A stretch of DNA of 64,000 nucleotides, from contig NZ_CP048882.1 of NCBI RefSeq assembly GCF_015910445.1, positions 496,001 to 560,000 on the forward strand, read 5' to 3'. This document shows, piece by piece, positions 39,684 to 47,727 of this stretch (the first letter of the stretch is position 1; the number at the start of each line of letters is the position of its first letter). The translations under genes were made by a program, and so were the position numbers. Source of the stretch: Streptomyces bathyalis. Lineage in GTDB: Bacteria > Actinomycetota > Actinomycetes > Streptomycetales > Streptomycetaceae. The notes beneath the pieces are model-generated. The model had not been told where the DNA came from and did not search any database. It was given only the letters and a program-made list of their open reading frames with translations.

Positions 39684-41243
39684 TCAGGATGCGGTCCCCG
39701 CGAGAGCGTCCAGGACGCGCGGTGCTGCCTGAACTGCCGTGCGCTGGAGGTGATGTGCGACAGCACGCAGGCCGCCTTCCTCCTCACCGCCGCCCGCGCG
39801 GCCGGGCCCGCCGTGCACGAGCTGCGGCATCGGGGTGCCGTGGCCGGTGCTCTCGCCGGCGTCGTCGCGGTCGAGCACGAGGATGCGTCCGTGGTGCGCC
39901 GCGGCGCCGAGCACGATCTCGCGCACCGTCTCGTCGTCGTGGGAGACGACCGAGGCGACGAGCGAGCCCTCTCCGCGTGCCAGCAGGTCCACCGCGTGCG
40001 CGGGATCGCGGTAGCCCATGAGCGTGCTCACCGGGCCGAACGCCTCGACGGTGTGCGGTTCCGGACGTGCCGGGTCGTCACAGCGCAGCAGCGTGGGCGC
40101 CATGAACGCACCCGTCGTGGAGTCGGCGCCGGCGACCTCGGCCGGCGGCCCGCCGCCGGTGACCACCGTGGCGGCCGTCTTCAACCGGTCCACGGCCGCG
40201 AGCACTTCGCCGCGCTGGGCCTGCCCGACGAGGGCGCCCATGGTGACGCCTTCCGCCCCGGGTGCGCCGATGACGACCTTCGCGAGGCGGTCGGAGACCG
40301 CGTCGGAGACCTGGTCCAACAGCTCCTCGGGCACCAGCGCCCGCCGGATCGCCGTGCACCTCTGTCCCGCCTTGCAGGTCATCTCGTGGACGAGGGCGTC
40401 GGCGAAGAGCTCGAACTCGGGGGTGCCGGGGACCGCGTCCGGACCGAGCACGGATCCGTTGAGCGAGTCCGCCTCGGCGTTGAACCGCACCGAGAGCGCG
40501 GTCACGGCCTCGTGCCCGCGCAGCTTGGCGGCGGTGCCGGCCGAGCCGGTGAAGGACACCAGATCCTGCCCGCCGAGGTGGTCGAGCAGGTCGCCGATCC
40601 CGCCGCACACGAGCTGCAGCGCACCGTCGGGCAGCAGGCCGGTCTCGTCGAGGATGCGGACGGCGTGTTCGGTGACGTAGGCGGTCTGCGTGGCCGGCTT
40701 GACGATGGTGGGCACCCCGGCGATCAGCGCCGGCGCCAGCTTCTCCAGCATCCCCCAGACGGGGAAGTTGAACGCGTTGATCTCCACCACGACGCCGCGC
40801 CGCGGGGTCAGGAGGTGCCGTCCGGCGAACGTGCCGCCCTTGCCGAGGGGTTCGGCGTCGTCCTCCGCGAGCACGTTTCCGTCCGGCAGCTGCTTGGCTC
40901 CCTTGCCCGCGAAGACCAGAGCGGTGCCGATACCTCCGTCGACGTCGACGGAGGCGTCCGCGGCGGTGGCGCCCGTGCGCGCGGACAGCTCGATCAGTTC
41001 CTGGCGCCGTTCCTTCAGCGCGAGCGCCAACTGCTTGACCAGCGCGGCCCGTTCGGCGAAGCCGCTCTGCCTCAGCGCCGGGCCGCCGACCTCGCGGGCG
41101 TACGCCACGGTGGCCGCGGTGTCGAGGCCGTTGCTCGAGACCGCGGCCACCGGCTCGCCGGTGACAGCGTCGGTCACCTCCAGTCCACGACCCTCGGGGG
41201 CCCACCAGGCTCCGCGGGTCCAGCTGTGCAGTGTTCGTGCCAC
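39684..41243 (-). CDS. boxD: 3,4-Dehydroadipyl-CoA semialdehyde dehydrogenase
   Basis: GTG 41243 with AAGGAG six bases before gives 519 aa (the frame is open further up but without a ribosome site). It is an aldehyde dehydrogenase of the PaaZ/BoxD branch: EINAFNFPVWGMLEKLAPAL near 154, the Glu in FNAEADSLNG (Glu258) and the nucleophile in CKAGQRCTAIRR (Cys296). It lacks the hydratase domain of PaaZ. In the box pathway it oxidises the ring-opened semialdehyde to 3,4-dehydroadipyl-CoA with NADP+. It is followed on the same strand by boxB. Confidence 0.88.
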   Translation of the reverse strand: MARTLHSWTRGAWWAPEGRGLEVTDAVTGEPVAAVSSNGLDTAATVAYAREVGGPALRQSGFAERAALVKQLALALKERRQELIELSARTGATAADASVDVDGGIGTALVFAGKGAKQLPDGNVLAEDDAEPLGKGGTFAGRHLLTPRRGVVVEINAFNFPVWGMLEKLAPALIAGVPTIVKPATQTAYVTEHAVRILDETGLLPDGALQLVCGGIGDLLDHLGGQDLVSFTGSAGTAAKLRGHEAVTALSVRFNAEADSLNGSVLGPDAVPGTPEFELFADALVHEMTCKAGQRCTAIRRALVPEELLDQVSDAVSDRLAKVVIGAPGAEGVTMGALVGQAQRGEVLAAVDRLKTAATVVTGGGPPAEVAGADSTTGAFMAPTLLRCDDPARPEPHTVEAFGPVSTLMGYRDPAHAVDLLARGEGSLVASVVSHDDETVREIVLGAAAHHGRILVLDRDDAGESTGHGTPMPQLVHGGPGRAGGGEEEGGLRAVAHHLQRTAVQAAPRVLDALAGTAS

Positions 41244-41325
41244 GACCGCTCCTTCGCGGGGGTTGTCACCAGGCGCGGAAGCGCTGATCCCGCGCATGCC
41301 TCGCGTCCTGACCGTCCTCAAACAC

Positions 41326-41342
41326 GCTACATATCCATGACG
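41326..41342 (+). promoter_or_regulatory. box motif copy 3 (upstream of boxD, opposite orientation)
   Basis: GCTACATATCCATGACG on the plus strand, 83 bp upstream of boxD, matches GCTACWTNNNNNTGACG exactly. Orientation is reversed relative to boxC and boxB copies, so it is more likely a protein-binding site than a promoter element. Confidence 0.6.
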
Positions 41343-41464
41343 CGTCGCGTAAAGAACGTGGCATTGTTCATCTGCCGGGCCTGGCCGAGAGGACCCATGC
41401 GACGCGGCCCGCAGCATGCGGACCACATCGCGGTCTCCTTCGCTTGCGGCGGGAGGCGCGCGGC

Positions 41465-43102
41465 TCAGCCGGCCAGGTACTCGTGCATCAGGCGCACGGC
41501 CGTGGACCCCTCACCCACCGCCGAGGCGACGCGCTTGATGGACCCGTTCCGTGTGTCCCCGGCCGCGAACACACCGGGCATGCTCGTCTCCAGCACCATG
41601 GGGTCCCGGTGCAGGGTCCAGCCCGCGGAGGAGTCCTCACGGACTTCGTGGCCGGTCACCAGATAGCCCTGCTCGTCGCGTTCGATGCTGCCCTGCAGCC
41701 ACTGCGTGTGCGGTTCACCGCCGATCATGATGAACAGCCCGGTTGCCGGGACCCGCTCGACGGTGTCCGCCTCACGGTCCAGGAGCGTCACGTGTTCCAG
41801 GCGCCCGTTGCCGCCGCCGCCGACGACCTCGGTGCCGTGGCGGACGATGATGTTCGGCGTCGCCTCGACGGCGCCCACCACGTATGCGGATGCGGATTTC
41901 GCCAGGCTGTCACCCCGTACCACCAAGGTGACCGTGCGAGCGTGCTTGGCCAGGTGCACCGCGGCCTGGGCCGCGGAATTGCCGGCACCGACGATGAAGA
42001 CGTCCTGGTCCCTCATGGAACGGCTCTCGCCGACGACCGTGCCGTAGAACACGCCCGAGCCGACCAGGGCTTCCAGAGCGGGGACACCCAGACGCCGCCA
42101 GTCGACCCCGGTGGCGATCAGCACCGTGCGTGCGTTGATCTCGGAGCCGTCGAGCATGTGCACAATTCGCCGGTCGCCGCGGCGTTCGAGCGCGACCGCC
42201 TGCTGCGCGAAGACGATGTGAGTCCCCATCAGCCACGCCTGCTCGCAGGTCTGAGCCATGAGATCGTCTCCGGCGATGCCGTGGGGGAACCCCGGGTAGT
42301 TCCTGATCATCGGGCTCGTCCCGGCCTGTCCGCCGGACATGGCCTGCTCCAGGAGCACGGTGTCGAGTCCTTCGGACGCCGCATAGACGGCCGCCGTCAG
42401 TCCGGCGGGCCCCGCGCCGACGATGGCGACGTCGCAGACGTCCATGTCGTTGGTGACGTTGACCCCGAGCGCGCGCGCCAGATCGGGAAGTTGGGGGTGG
42501 ATGAAGGCCTGACTGTCGTACCGGACCACCGCAGGCAGGTTCGACGCGTCGATGCCGGCTTCCCTCATCAGGCGCTGTCCGGCCTCCTCTTCGGCCGGAT
42601 AGATCGCGAACGGCAGGTTGAAGCGGGCCATCACCTCGCACACCTGCTGCACACTGCTGTCGTCCTTCGCCGCGACGACCCGGAACAGCTCGAAGACGGG
42701 TTCCTGGTCCCGCGTCCACGAGGACAGGAACTCGCTCATCGCGCGGTAGAGCATTTCGTCGTCCACCCACGGCCGCACGATGTGGTAGTCGGCGCGGTCG
42801 AGCGCGATCGCCTGGACGGCCGGACTGGTCGACGAGTAGTCGCGGTCCACGAGCAGCACACGCTTGGCGCGCGGATACAGCTTGTGTGCCCGTGTGAGTA
42901 CGTCGATCGACTCGTCGTCCACGAGCAGCAGTGCGAGGGATTCGCCGGACTGTGCCAGGTCCCCCACGGCGACGAGCGCAGCATCCACCGAGCCCGCGCC
43001 CCGCACCGTGAACGCTCTGCCGAACCGTCGCGTGAGGTCGGCCAGCAGAACACGGAGTGAGCTCGGGTCGTGATCCACGACGAAGATGACTGGCCACGTC
43101 AC
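41465..43102 (-). CDS. Receiver-like domain fused to thioredoxin-reductase-like flavoprotein
   Basis: A 545-residue fusion. Residues 1-130 resemble a response-regulator receiver (VVDHDPSS at the start, LLLVDDESI near 60 as possible phospho-site). Residues 135-215 look like a thioredoxin/glutaredoxin-fold insert (VFELFRVVAAKDDSSVQQVC). The rest is a two-dinucleotide flavoprotein: VGAGPAGL at 228-235, SGGQAGTSPMIRNYPGFP, VGAGNSAAQAA and VFAAGDTRNG. At the usual CxxC position it reads VFYGTVVGES, so disulfide reductase chemistry is excluded. A redox sensor or a reductase for a non-thioredoxin partner is possible. It is transcribed alone, divergent from the beta-glucosidase. Confidence 0.8.
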   Translation of the reverse strand: MTWPVIFVVDHDPSSLRVLLADLTRRFGRAFTVRGAGSVDAALVAVGDLAQSGESLALLLVDDESIDVLTRAHKLYPRAKRVLLVDRDYSSTSPAVQAIALDRADYHIVRPWVDDEMLYRAMSEFLSSWTRDQEPVFELFRVVAAKDDSSVQQVCEVMARFNLPFAIYPAEEEAGQRLMREAGIDASNLPAVVRYDSQAFIHPQLPDLARALGVNVTNDMDVCDVAIVGAGPAGLTAAVYAASEGLDTVLLEQAMSGGQAGTSPMIRNYPGFPHGIAGDDLMAQTCEQAWLMGTHIVFAQQAVALERRGDRRIVHMLDGSEINARTVLIATGVDWRRLGVPALEALVGSGVFYGTVVGESRSMRDQDVFIVGAGNSAAQAAVHLAKHARTVTLVVRGDSLAKSASAYVVGAVEATPNIIVRHGTEVVGGGGNGRLEHVTLLDREADTVERVPATGLFIMIGGEPHTQWLQGSIERDEQGYLVTGHEVREDSSAGWTLHRDPMVLETSMPGVFAAGDTRNGSIKRVASAVGEGSTAVRLMHEYLAG

Positions 43103-43358
43103 CCCTCCAAGGCTAGTGGCGCCCGGCGCGAAATGCCTGGTGACAGCGGGTCGCCGACCGTGACCGTCCGGACGCCCGGGCCGCCTTCAGAAAGCCGCCA
43201 GGCCTGCGGAGTCACCGTTCCCCGGGCGCGTGAGCCGCCGCGGATCGGCCCTACCGGCATTCCCCGCGCCGTGGATGGGGATATCTCAAGCAAACAGAAC
43301 GTGTACATGTCAGTCGCCTGCGAGGCCGCCGAGGCGGCAGAAAGGACGTGCTGAGGTG

Positions 43359-45482
43359 ATGGGACCTCCTCGGCCCCTCGTCCGGGTCGCGACCGCCCTG
43401 GTGTTCTCCGCCGCGCTGACGATGCCGGCCCCCGGCCCGCTCCCCTCCGGGGAGGCGACAGCCTACGCCTCCTCGTCGGGCACCCAGGACAACCGTCCGT
43501 GGACCGACAGATCGCTCAGCCCCGAGGAGCGTGCCGATCTGCTGCTGGACGCGATGACCCTCGATGAGAAGGTCCGCATGCTGCACGGCACCGTCGGCTC
43601 CCCCGTGCCCACCACGGGCTATATCGCGCCGATACGGCGCCTCGGGGTGCCCGGCGTGACGATGACCGACGGACCCGCCGGCGTCCGCAACGGACAGCAG
43701 GCCACAGCGCTGCCGGCCCCCGTCGCGCAGGCCGCCAGCTTCGACACCGAGGTGGCGCGGGAGTACGGGCGCACCCTCGGGCGCGAGGCACGCGCGAGAG
43801 GTCAGATGCAGGTCTTCGGGCCGGGCACGAACATTCAGCGGGTCCCCGTGAACGGCCGCAACTTCGAGTACTACAGCGAAGACCCCTACCTCGCGGGCAC
43901 CATGGCGGGCGCCGACGCCACCGGCATCCAGTCGCAGGGCGTCATCGCCACCGTCAAGCACTTCATGGCCAACAACCAGGAGACGGACCGCATGACCGTC
44001 TCGGCCGACATCGACGAACGCACGCTGCACGAGATCTACGGCAAGCCCTTCGATCTCGCGGTGCAGAAGAGCAGGCCGGGTTCCGTGATGTGCTCGTACA
44101 ACCGCGTCAACACCGTCTATGCCTGCTCCAACTCTCAGACCCTGCGCACGATGCTGCGCTCCCGGTTCGGCTTCGACGGGTACGTGGTCTCCGACTACCC
44201 CTCCACCCACCGCACTTCCGACCTCGCCGCCGGCCTCAACGTCGAACTGCCCCTGCCGGTGCTCGTCAACTCCCTCACCGTCCGCGCCGCGAAACTCAGG
44301 GGCGCGCTCCCCCAGGAGGCCATCGACCAGCGCGTACGTGAAGTGCTCACCGTCCTGTTCAGGTTCGGCTTCTTCGAGCGCGACGGCACGGCCACGTCCC
44401 CGGTCGACGAGGCGGCGGGGAACGCCACGGCGCAGCACGTTGCCGAGCAGAGCGCCGTCCTGCTCAAGAACGACGAGGCCCTCCCCCTGACGGGCTCCGC
44501 GAAGAGGATCGCCGTCATCGGCTCCGCCGCCGCGGACTCGGTGCAGGGCGGCGGCAGCAGCAAGGTCGACCCGCTCTCGGAGGACACGGCGCTCGGCGCG
44601 GTCAGGAAGCGCGCCGGCGACTCGGCCCAGGTCACCTACCACGACGGGAGACTTCCCGGGCTCGCGGCGAAGGCCGCGAGGTCGGCGGACGTGGCTCTCG
44701 TCTTCGCACAGGACAAGGAGGAAGAGGGAAGCGACCGCGCCGACTTGTCCCTGCCCGGCAACCAGGACGAGCTGATCGCGAAGGTGGCCGAGGCGAACCC
44801 GCGGACGATCGTGGTGCTCCAGACCGGCGGTCCCGTGCTGATGCCCTGGCTGCCGCAGGTCAAGAGCGTTCTGGAGACCTGGTATCCGGGCGCGCGCGGG
44901 GGCGCCGCCACCGCGCGGCTGCTGTGGGGGGATGTGAACCCCTCGGGCAAGCTCCCCCAGACCTTCCCGGTCCGCGAGGACGAGGTGCCGGCGAACACCA
45001 AGGCGCAGTACCCGGGTGTGAACGGCACGGCGCACTACACAGAGAGGGTCGACGTCGGCTACCGCTGGTACGACGGGACGGGCACCGAGCCCCTCTTCCC
45101 CTTCGGGCACGGCCTGTCCTACAGCAGCTTCGCCTACTCGGACCTGCGGCTGGAGAAGAACTCCGGCGGGCCTGACGACCCGGTGGAGCTGTCGTTCACG
45201 GTCACCAACTCCGGGACGCGCGCGGGCTCCGAGGCACCACAGGTGTACGTCAGCAAGCCGGACACCGAGGTGGACAGCCCGCCCAGGGAACTGGGCGGCT
45301 ACCGGAAGGTGAGTCTGGAGCCCGGTGAGAGCAAGGAGGTGCGGGTCTCGGTCGACCCGCAACAGCTGTCCTACTGGGACACGGGCTCCGACGAGTTCCG
45401 AGTGCGCAAGGGCGAGTACGGGATCGCCGTCGGCTCCTCGTCGCGCGCACTCCCGCTCGACGCCTCCTACCGGGTCGAGTGA
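43359..45482 (+). CDS. Secreted glycoside hydrolase family 3 beta-glucosidase
   Basis: A 707-residue protein with a Sec-type signal (RPLVRVATALVFSAALTMPA, cleavage probably near residue 30-40). The GH3 N-terminal barrel has MTDGPAGVRNG, VKHFMANNQE and the nucleophile in GYVVSDYPSTH. The second domain has AVLLKNDEALPL and WYPGARGGAAT, and the C-terminal fibronectin-III-like domain begins near FGHGLSYSSF. Such enzymes release terminal glucose or related sugars from beta-linked oligosaccharides outside the cell. ATG 43359 is preceded by GTG at 43356; AAAGGA at 43341-43346 serves either. No sugar-repressor operator is obvious upstream. Confidence 0.9.
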   Translation: MGPPRPLVRVATALVFSAALTMPAPGPLPSGEATAYASSSGTQDNRPWTDRSLSPEERADLLLDAMTLDEKVRMLHGTVGSPVPTTGYIAPIRRLGVPGVTMTDGPAGVRNGQQATALPAPVAQAASFDTEVAREYGRTLGREARARGQMQVFGPGTNIQRVPVNGRNFEYYSEDPYLAGTMAGADATGIQSQGVIATVKHFMANNQETDRMTVSADIDERTLHEIYGKPFDLAVQKSRPGSVMCSYNRVNTVYACSNSQTLRTMLRSRFGFDGYVVSDYPSTHRTSDLAAGLNVELPLPVLVNSLTVRAAKLRGALPQEAIDQRVREVLTVLFRFGFFERDGTATSPVDEAAGNATAQHVAEQSAVLLKNDEALPLTGSAKRIAVIGSAAADSVQGGGSSKVDPLSEDTALGAVRKRAGDSAQVTYHDGRLPGLAAKAARSADVALVFAQDKEEEGSDRADLSLPGNQDELIAKVAEANPRTIVVLQTGGPVLMPWLPQVKSVLETWYPGARGGAATARLLWGDVNPSGKLPQTFPVREDEVPANTKAQYPGVNGTAHYTERVDVGYRWYDGTGTEPLFPFGHGLSYSSFAYSDLRLEKNSGGPDDPVELSFTVTNSGTRAGSEAPQVYVSKPDTEVDSPPRELGGYRKVSLEPGESKEVRVSVDPQQLSYWDTGSDEFRVRKGEYGIAVGSSSRALPLDASYRVE

Positions 45483-45519
45483 GGCCCGTCGGCCCGGCGA
45501 GCGGTGGGCGCGACGACGT

Positions 45520-45560
45520 ACCGGCCCGCCCCGGGAGCGGTGACCCGGAGGCGGGCCGGT
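45520..45560. terminator. Bidirectional terminator between convergent genes
   Basis: ACCGGCCCGCC (45520-45530) and GGCGGGCCGGT (45550-45560) form a perfect 11-bp stem with a 19-nt loop between the GH3 gene and the convergent membrane protein gene. Confidence 0.75.
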
Positions 45561-45606
45561 CGACGATTCGGGACCGATCAGGTCGGTCGTTCAGGACCGT
45601 GAGCCG

Positions 45607-46980
45607 TCAGAGGTAGCCGAACACCGGCGGGAAGACCAGGGCCACCACCCATGCCCACACGGCATACACCGGGAGGTAGTTGGTCTGCCAGCTCTCCAGC
45701 GCCGCGAACGGAGTGCGCCGCCGGACGAAGCCCAGCACCAGCCATGCCGACCAGGTGAGGTTGGCCAGCAGGATGATGTTCTCGCCGAGTGCCGCCGCCT
45801 TGTTGGGTGTGGTGCCGTACTCGGTGATGCGTCCGGTGATCTCCACCATCACCAGCACGTCGATGGCGAGCGCGCTGACCACGAGGGCGACCTGCAGCTT
45901 GTCGAACAGGCCGGGCGAGGCCAGCGGATCGCGGGCCGAGATCGAGTAGAGCAGCAGCCCGAGCACCACGACCAGCAGAAGGTCGAAGAGGATCAGCGCC
46001 TCCCGCTCCACGTCGATGCCGGCGCTGGTCACGCCGAAGGCCACGAGGAAGGCCAGCATCACCAGGGTGACCAGCGGGGTGAACAGCCGCGCCAGCACCG
46101 GCGCCATGTTCTCCACGACGCTCTGCTTGGCCTCGACGAGCCACCCGCCAACCACCACCGCTGACACGCCCCCGCAGGGAAGCAGCCACTGGACGACGAA
46201 GTCCTCGGGGTTCACCCCGATGGCCTTGAACGTCCCGAACACGAGCGACATCAGCACGCCGCCGCCGGCGGCGATGAGCGAGAGATAGACGAACCATTCG
46301 CCGGTGAAGCGGATGAAGTCCATGCGCCGGCGCGTCGATCGCAGGTCGTCGGCGACATACGCCAGACCGACCGCGAACCACAGGGCGATGGGCAGATGGA
46401 TGCCCGTCAGGACCGCCGACTGGGAGTCGTCCGCGAGCGAATAGACATTGGCCGCCACGGCGCCGAGCGCGAACAGCCCGACCAGAATTCCGATCACCGG
46501 TCGTGCGGCGCGACGGCGCCAGGCCAGGAAGGCCGCGAGCCACGGCAGCGCGAACAGGCTGAAGTTACGGCCGTAGAAACCGGGGTCATCCTCGAAGCTC
46601 ATGCCGAAGAGCGCCGGAAGCTTGACGGACATCGCCGCTCCCGCAACGCAGATGATCATGGCGTACACATCACGCCGCGACCGGTCGTCCGCCGCCGCGC
46701 TGTCGGCCTCGCCGGTCAACACCAGCTGTTTCCATAGCCGTTCGGAATGCTCGCGGGCGAACTCGCGGGAGAGATCGTCCAGGCCGCCCATGCGTTTGAC
46801 CGCGACCAGGAACGCCTCGTCGGGGCGCAGGCCGACGGCTATGAGCTCGTCGACGGAGTCCCGCAGGTGGTCTTCGAGCTCATCGGCGTCGGACTGCCGC
46901 AGCTCCGGGCGGCGTTGCACGTAGTGGCGCCACTGAGCGAACTGGCCCTCCAGGTCGTCCTGACCGTCCAGCGCTGTCAT
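45607..46980 (-). CDS. Polytopic membrane protein with permease-prefix domain, PadR partner
   Basis: A 457-residue protein from ATG 46980. The cytosolic N-terminus (MTALDGQDDLEGQFAQWRHY, then DELEDHLRDSVDELIAVGL and VKRMGGLDDLSREFAREH) is the permease prefix domain seen on PadR-linked membrane proteins. It is followed by about ten hydrophobic helices. There is no ABC or transporter motif. It overlaps the PadR stop (ATGA), so the two are translationally coupled. In such pairs the PadR protein represses its own operon; the membrane protein's job is unknown, possibly envelope-stress or drug related. Confidence 0.8.
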   Translation of the reverse strand: MTALDGQDDLEGQFAQWRHYVQRRPELRQSDADELEDHLRDSVDELIAVGLRPDEAFLVAVKRMGGLDDLSREFAREHSERLWKQLVLTGEADSAAADDRSRRDVYAMIICVAGAAMSVKLPALFGMSFEDDPGFYGRNFSLFALPWLAAFLAWRRRAARPVIGILVGLFALGAVAANVYSLADDSQSAVLTGIHLPIALWFAVGLAYVADDLRSTRRRMDFIRFTGEWFVYLSLIAAGGGVLMSLVFGTFKAIGVNPEDFVVQWLLPCGGVSAVVVGGWLVEAKQSVVENMAPVLARLFTPLVTLVMLAFLVAFGVTSAGIDVEREALILFDLLLVVVLGLLLYSISARDPLASPGLFDKLQVALVVSALAIDVLVMVEITGRITEYGTTPNKAAALGENIILLANLTWSAWLVLGFVRRRTPFAALESWQTNYLPVYAVWAWVVALVFPPVFGYL

Positions 46981-47351
46981 GCCGGGCCCTCCAGCGGTAT
47001 TGCCGTCAACGTCTTCAGATCGCCGGTGCCGAGCCAGACCTGCTTGAGCGCGTCCACGACCGTGTCCCATTGCCGGCGTTGCTCTGCGAGCTCGGCCAGG
47101 CCGCTGTCCGTGATGCGGTAGTACTTGCGCCGCCGCTCGCCAGTGACCGCCTGCCAGCTCGACTCCACATGGCCGAGGCGCTCGAGCCGGTGCAGCAACG
47201 GGTAGAGCAGCCCCTCCGTCCAGTCCAGCTCTCCGCCGGACAGCTCGTTGATCCGTCTGAGGATGGCGTAGCCGTAGCTCTCCCCCTCGGCCAGGATGCC
47301 CAGCACCATCGGCGTCGCAGAAGCGGCGACGAGATCCTTGGTGACCCTCAC
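46977..47351 (-). CDS. PadR-family transcriptional repressor
   Basis: GTG 47351 with GGAGG just upstream gives 124 aa. The winged helix has MVLGILAEGESYGYAILRRI and TEGLLYPLLHRLERLGHVES, ending with the wing GERRRKYYRITDSGLAEL, all typical of PadR. These repressors usually sense small phenolic or amphiphilic compounds and control an adjacent gene, here the coupled membrane protein. A long-armed repeat covers the probable promoter upstream. Confidence 0.92.
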   Translation of the reverse strand: MRVTKDLVAASATPMVLGILAEGESYGYAILRRINELSGGELDWTEGLLYPLLHRLERLGHVESSWQAVTGERRRKYYRITDSGLAELAEQRRQWDTVVDALKQVWLGTGDLKTLTAIPLEGPA

Positions 47352-47369
47352 GAGACCTCCCTGCGGCCC

Positions 47370-47405
47370 ATACCTAGGACCCTGATGCATAGTAGCGCTA
47401 GGTAT
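47370..47405. promoter_or_regulatory. Promoter and inverted-repeat operator of the PadR operon
   Basis: ATACCTAG (47370-47377) and CTAGGTAT (47398-47405) are perfect complements with a 20-bp spacer. Read toward PadR, TACTAT within the spacer is a plausible -10 about 18 bp from TTGTCG. The layout suggests autoregulation. Confidence 0.6.
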
Positions 47406-47727
47406 CAATCCGCGACAAGGAACCGGATCTTCCACGGGGACGGGGCAGTACGGGGCGATTCCTCGCGGCATCGGCTGCGCGGCGGGGAGGGATATGGCCG
47501 GGCGACGCCGAAGAAGGGCGTGAGGCGGACACGGGGGTGCCTGCATCCCGGCAACAGGACGAGTGCCGCGCTCACTTCGTACCGAGTGCAGGCGTCAGGC
47601 TGACGTAGGGGGCGCAAGCTGCCCATGGCCAGCGGTCGGCGCGGGTCCGTTCGGGGCCGTCGCCGTCACCGCCGCGAGGAGGCGGCCCTGCCTCACCGCT
47701 GTGCGCCCGGCCGCTCTCCTCGGTTCG
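47406..47727. other. 322-bp gap downstream of the LamG fusion gene
   Basis: No gene or clear hairpin is recognised beyond the end of the PadR promoter. It should hold the 3' end signal of the sigma-LamG gene (stop at 47728). Confidence 0.4.

Noticed and set aside
41465..43102. Calling the flavoprotein a thioredoxin reductase
   Set aside because: The CxxC pair is absent at the conserved position despite overall similarity.
43251..45362. 703-codon open frame antisense to the GH3 gene
   Set aside because: Codon-mirror of a real gene; Arg/Gly/Val-rich with no recognisable motif.
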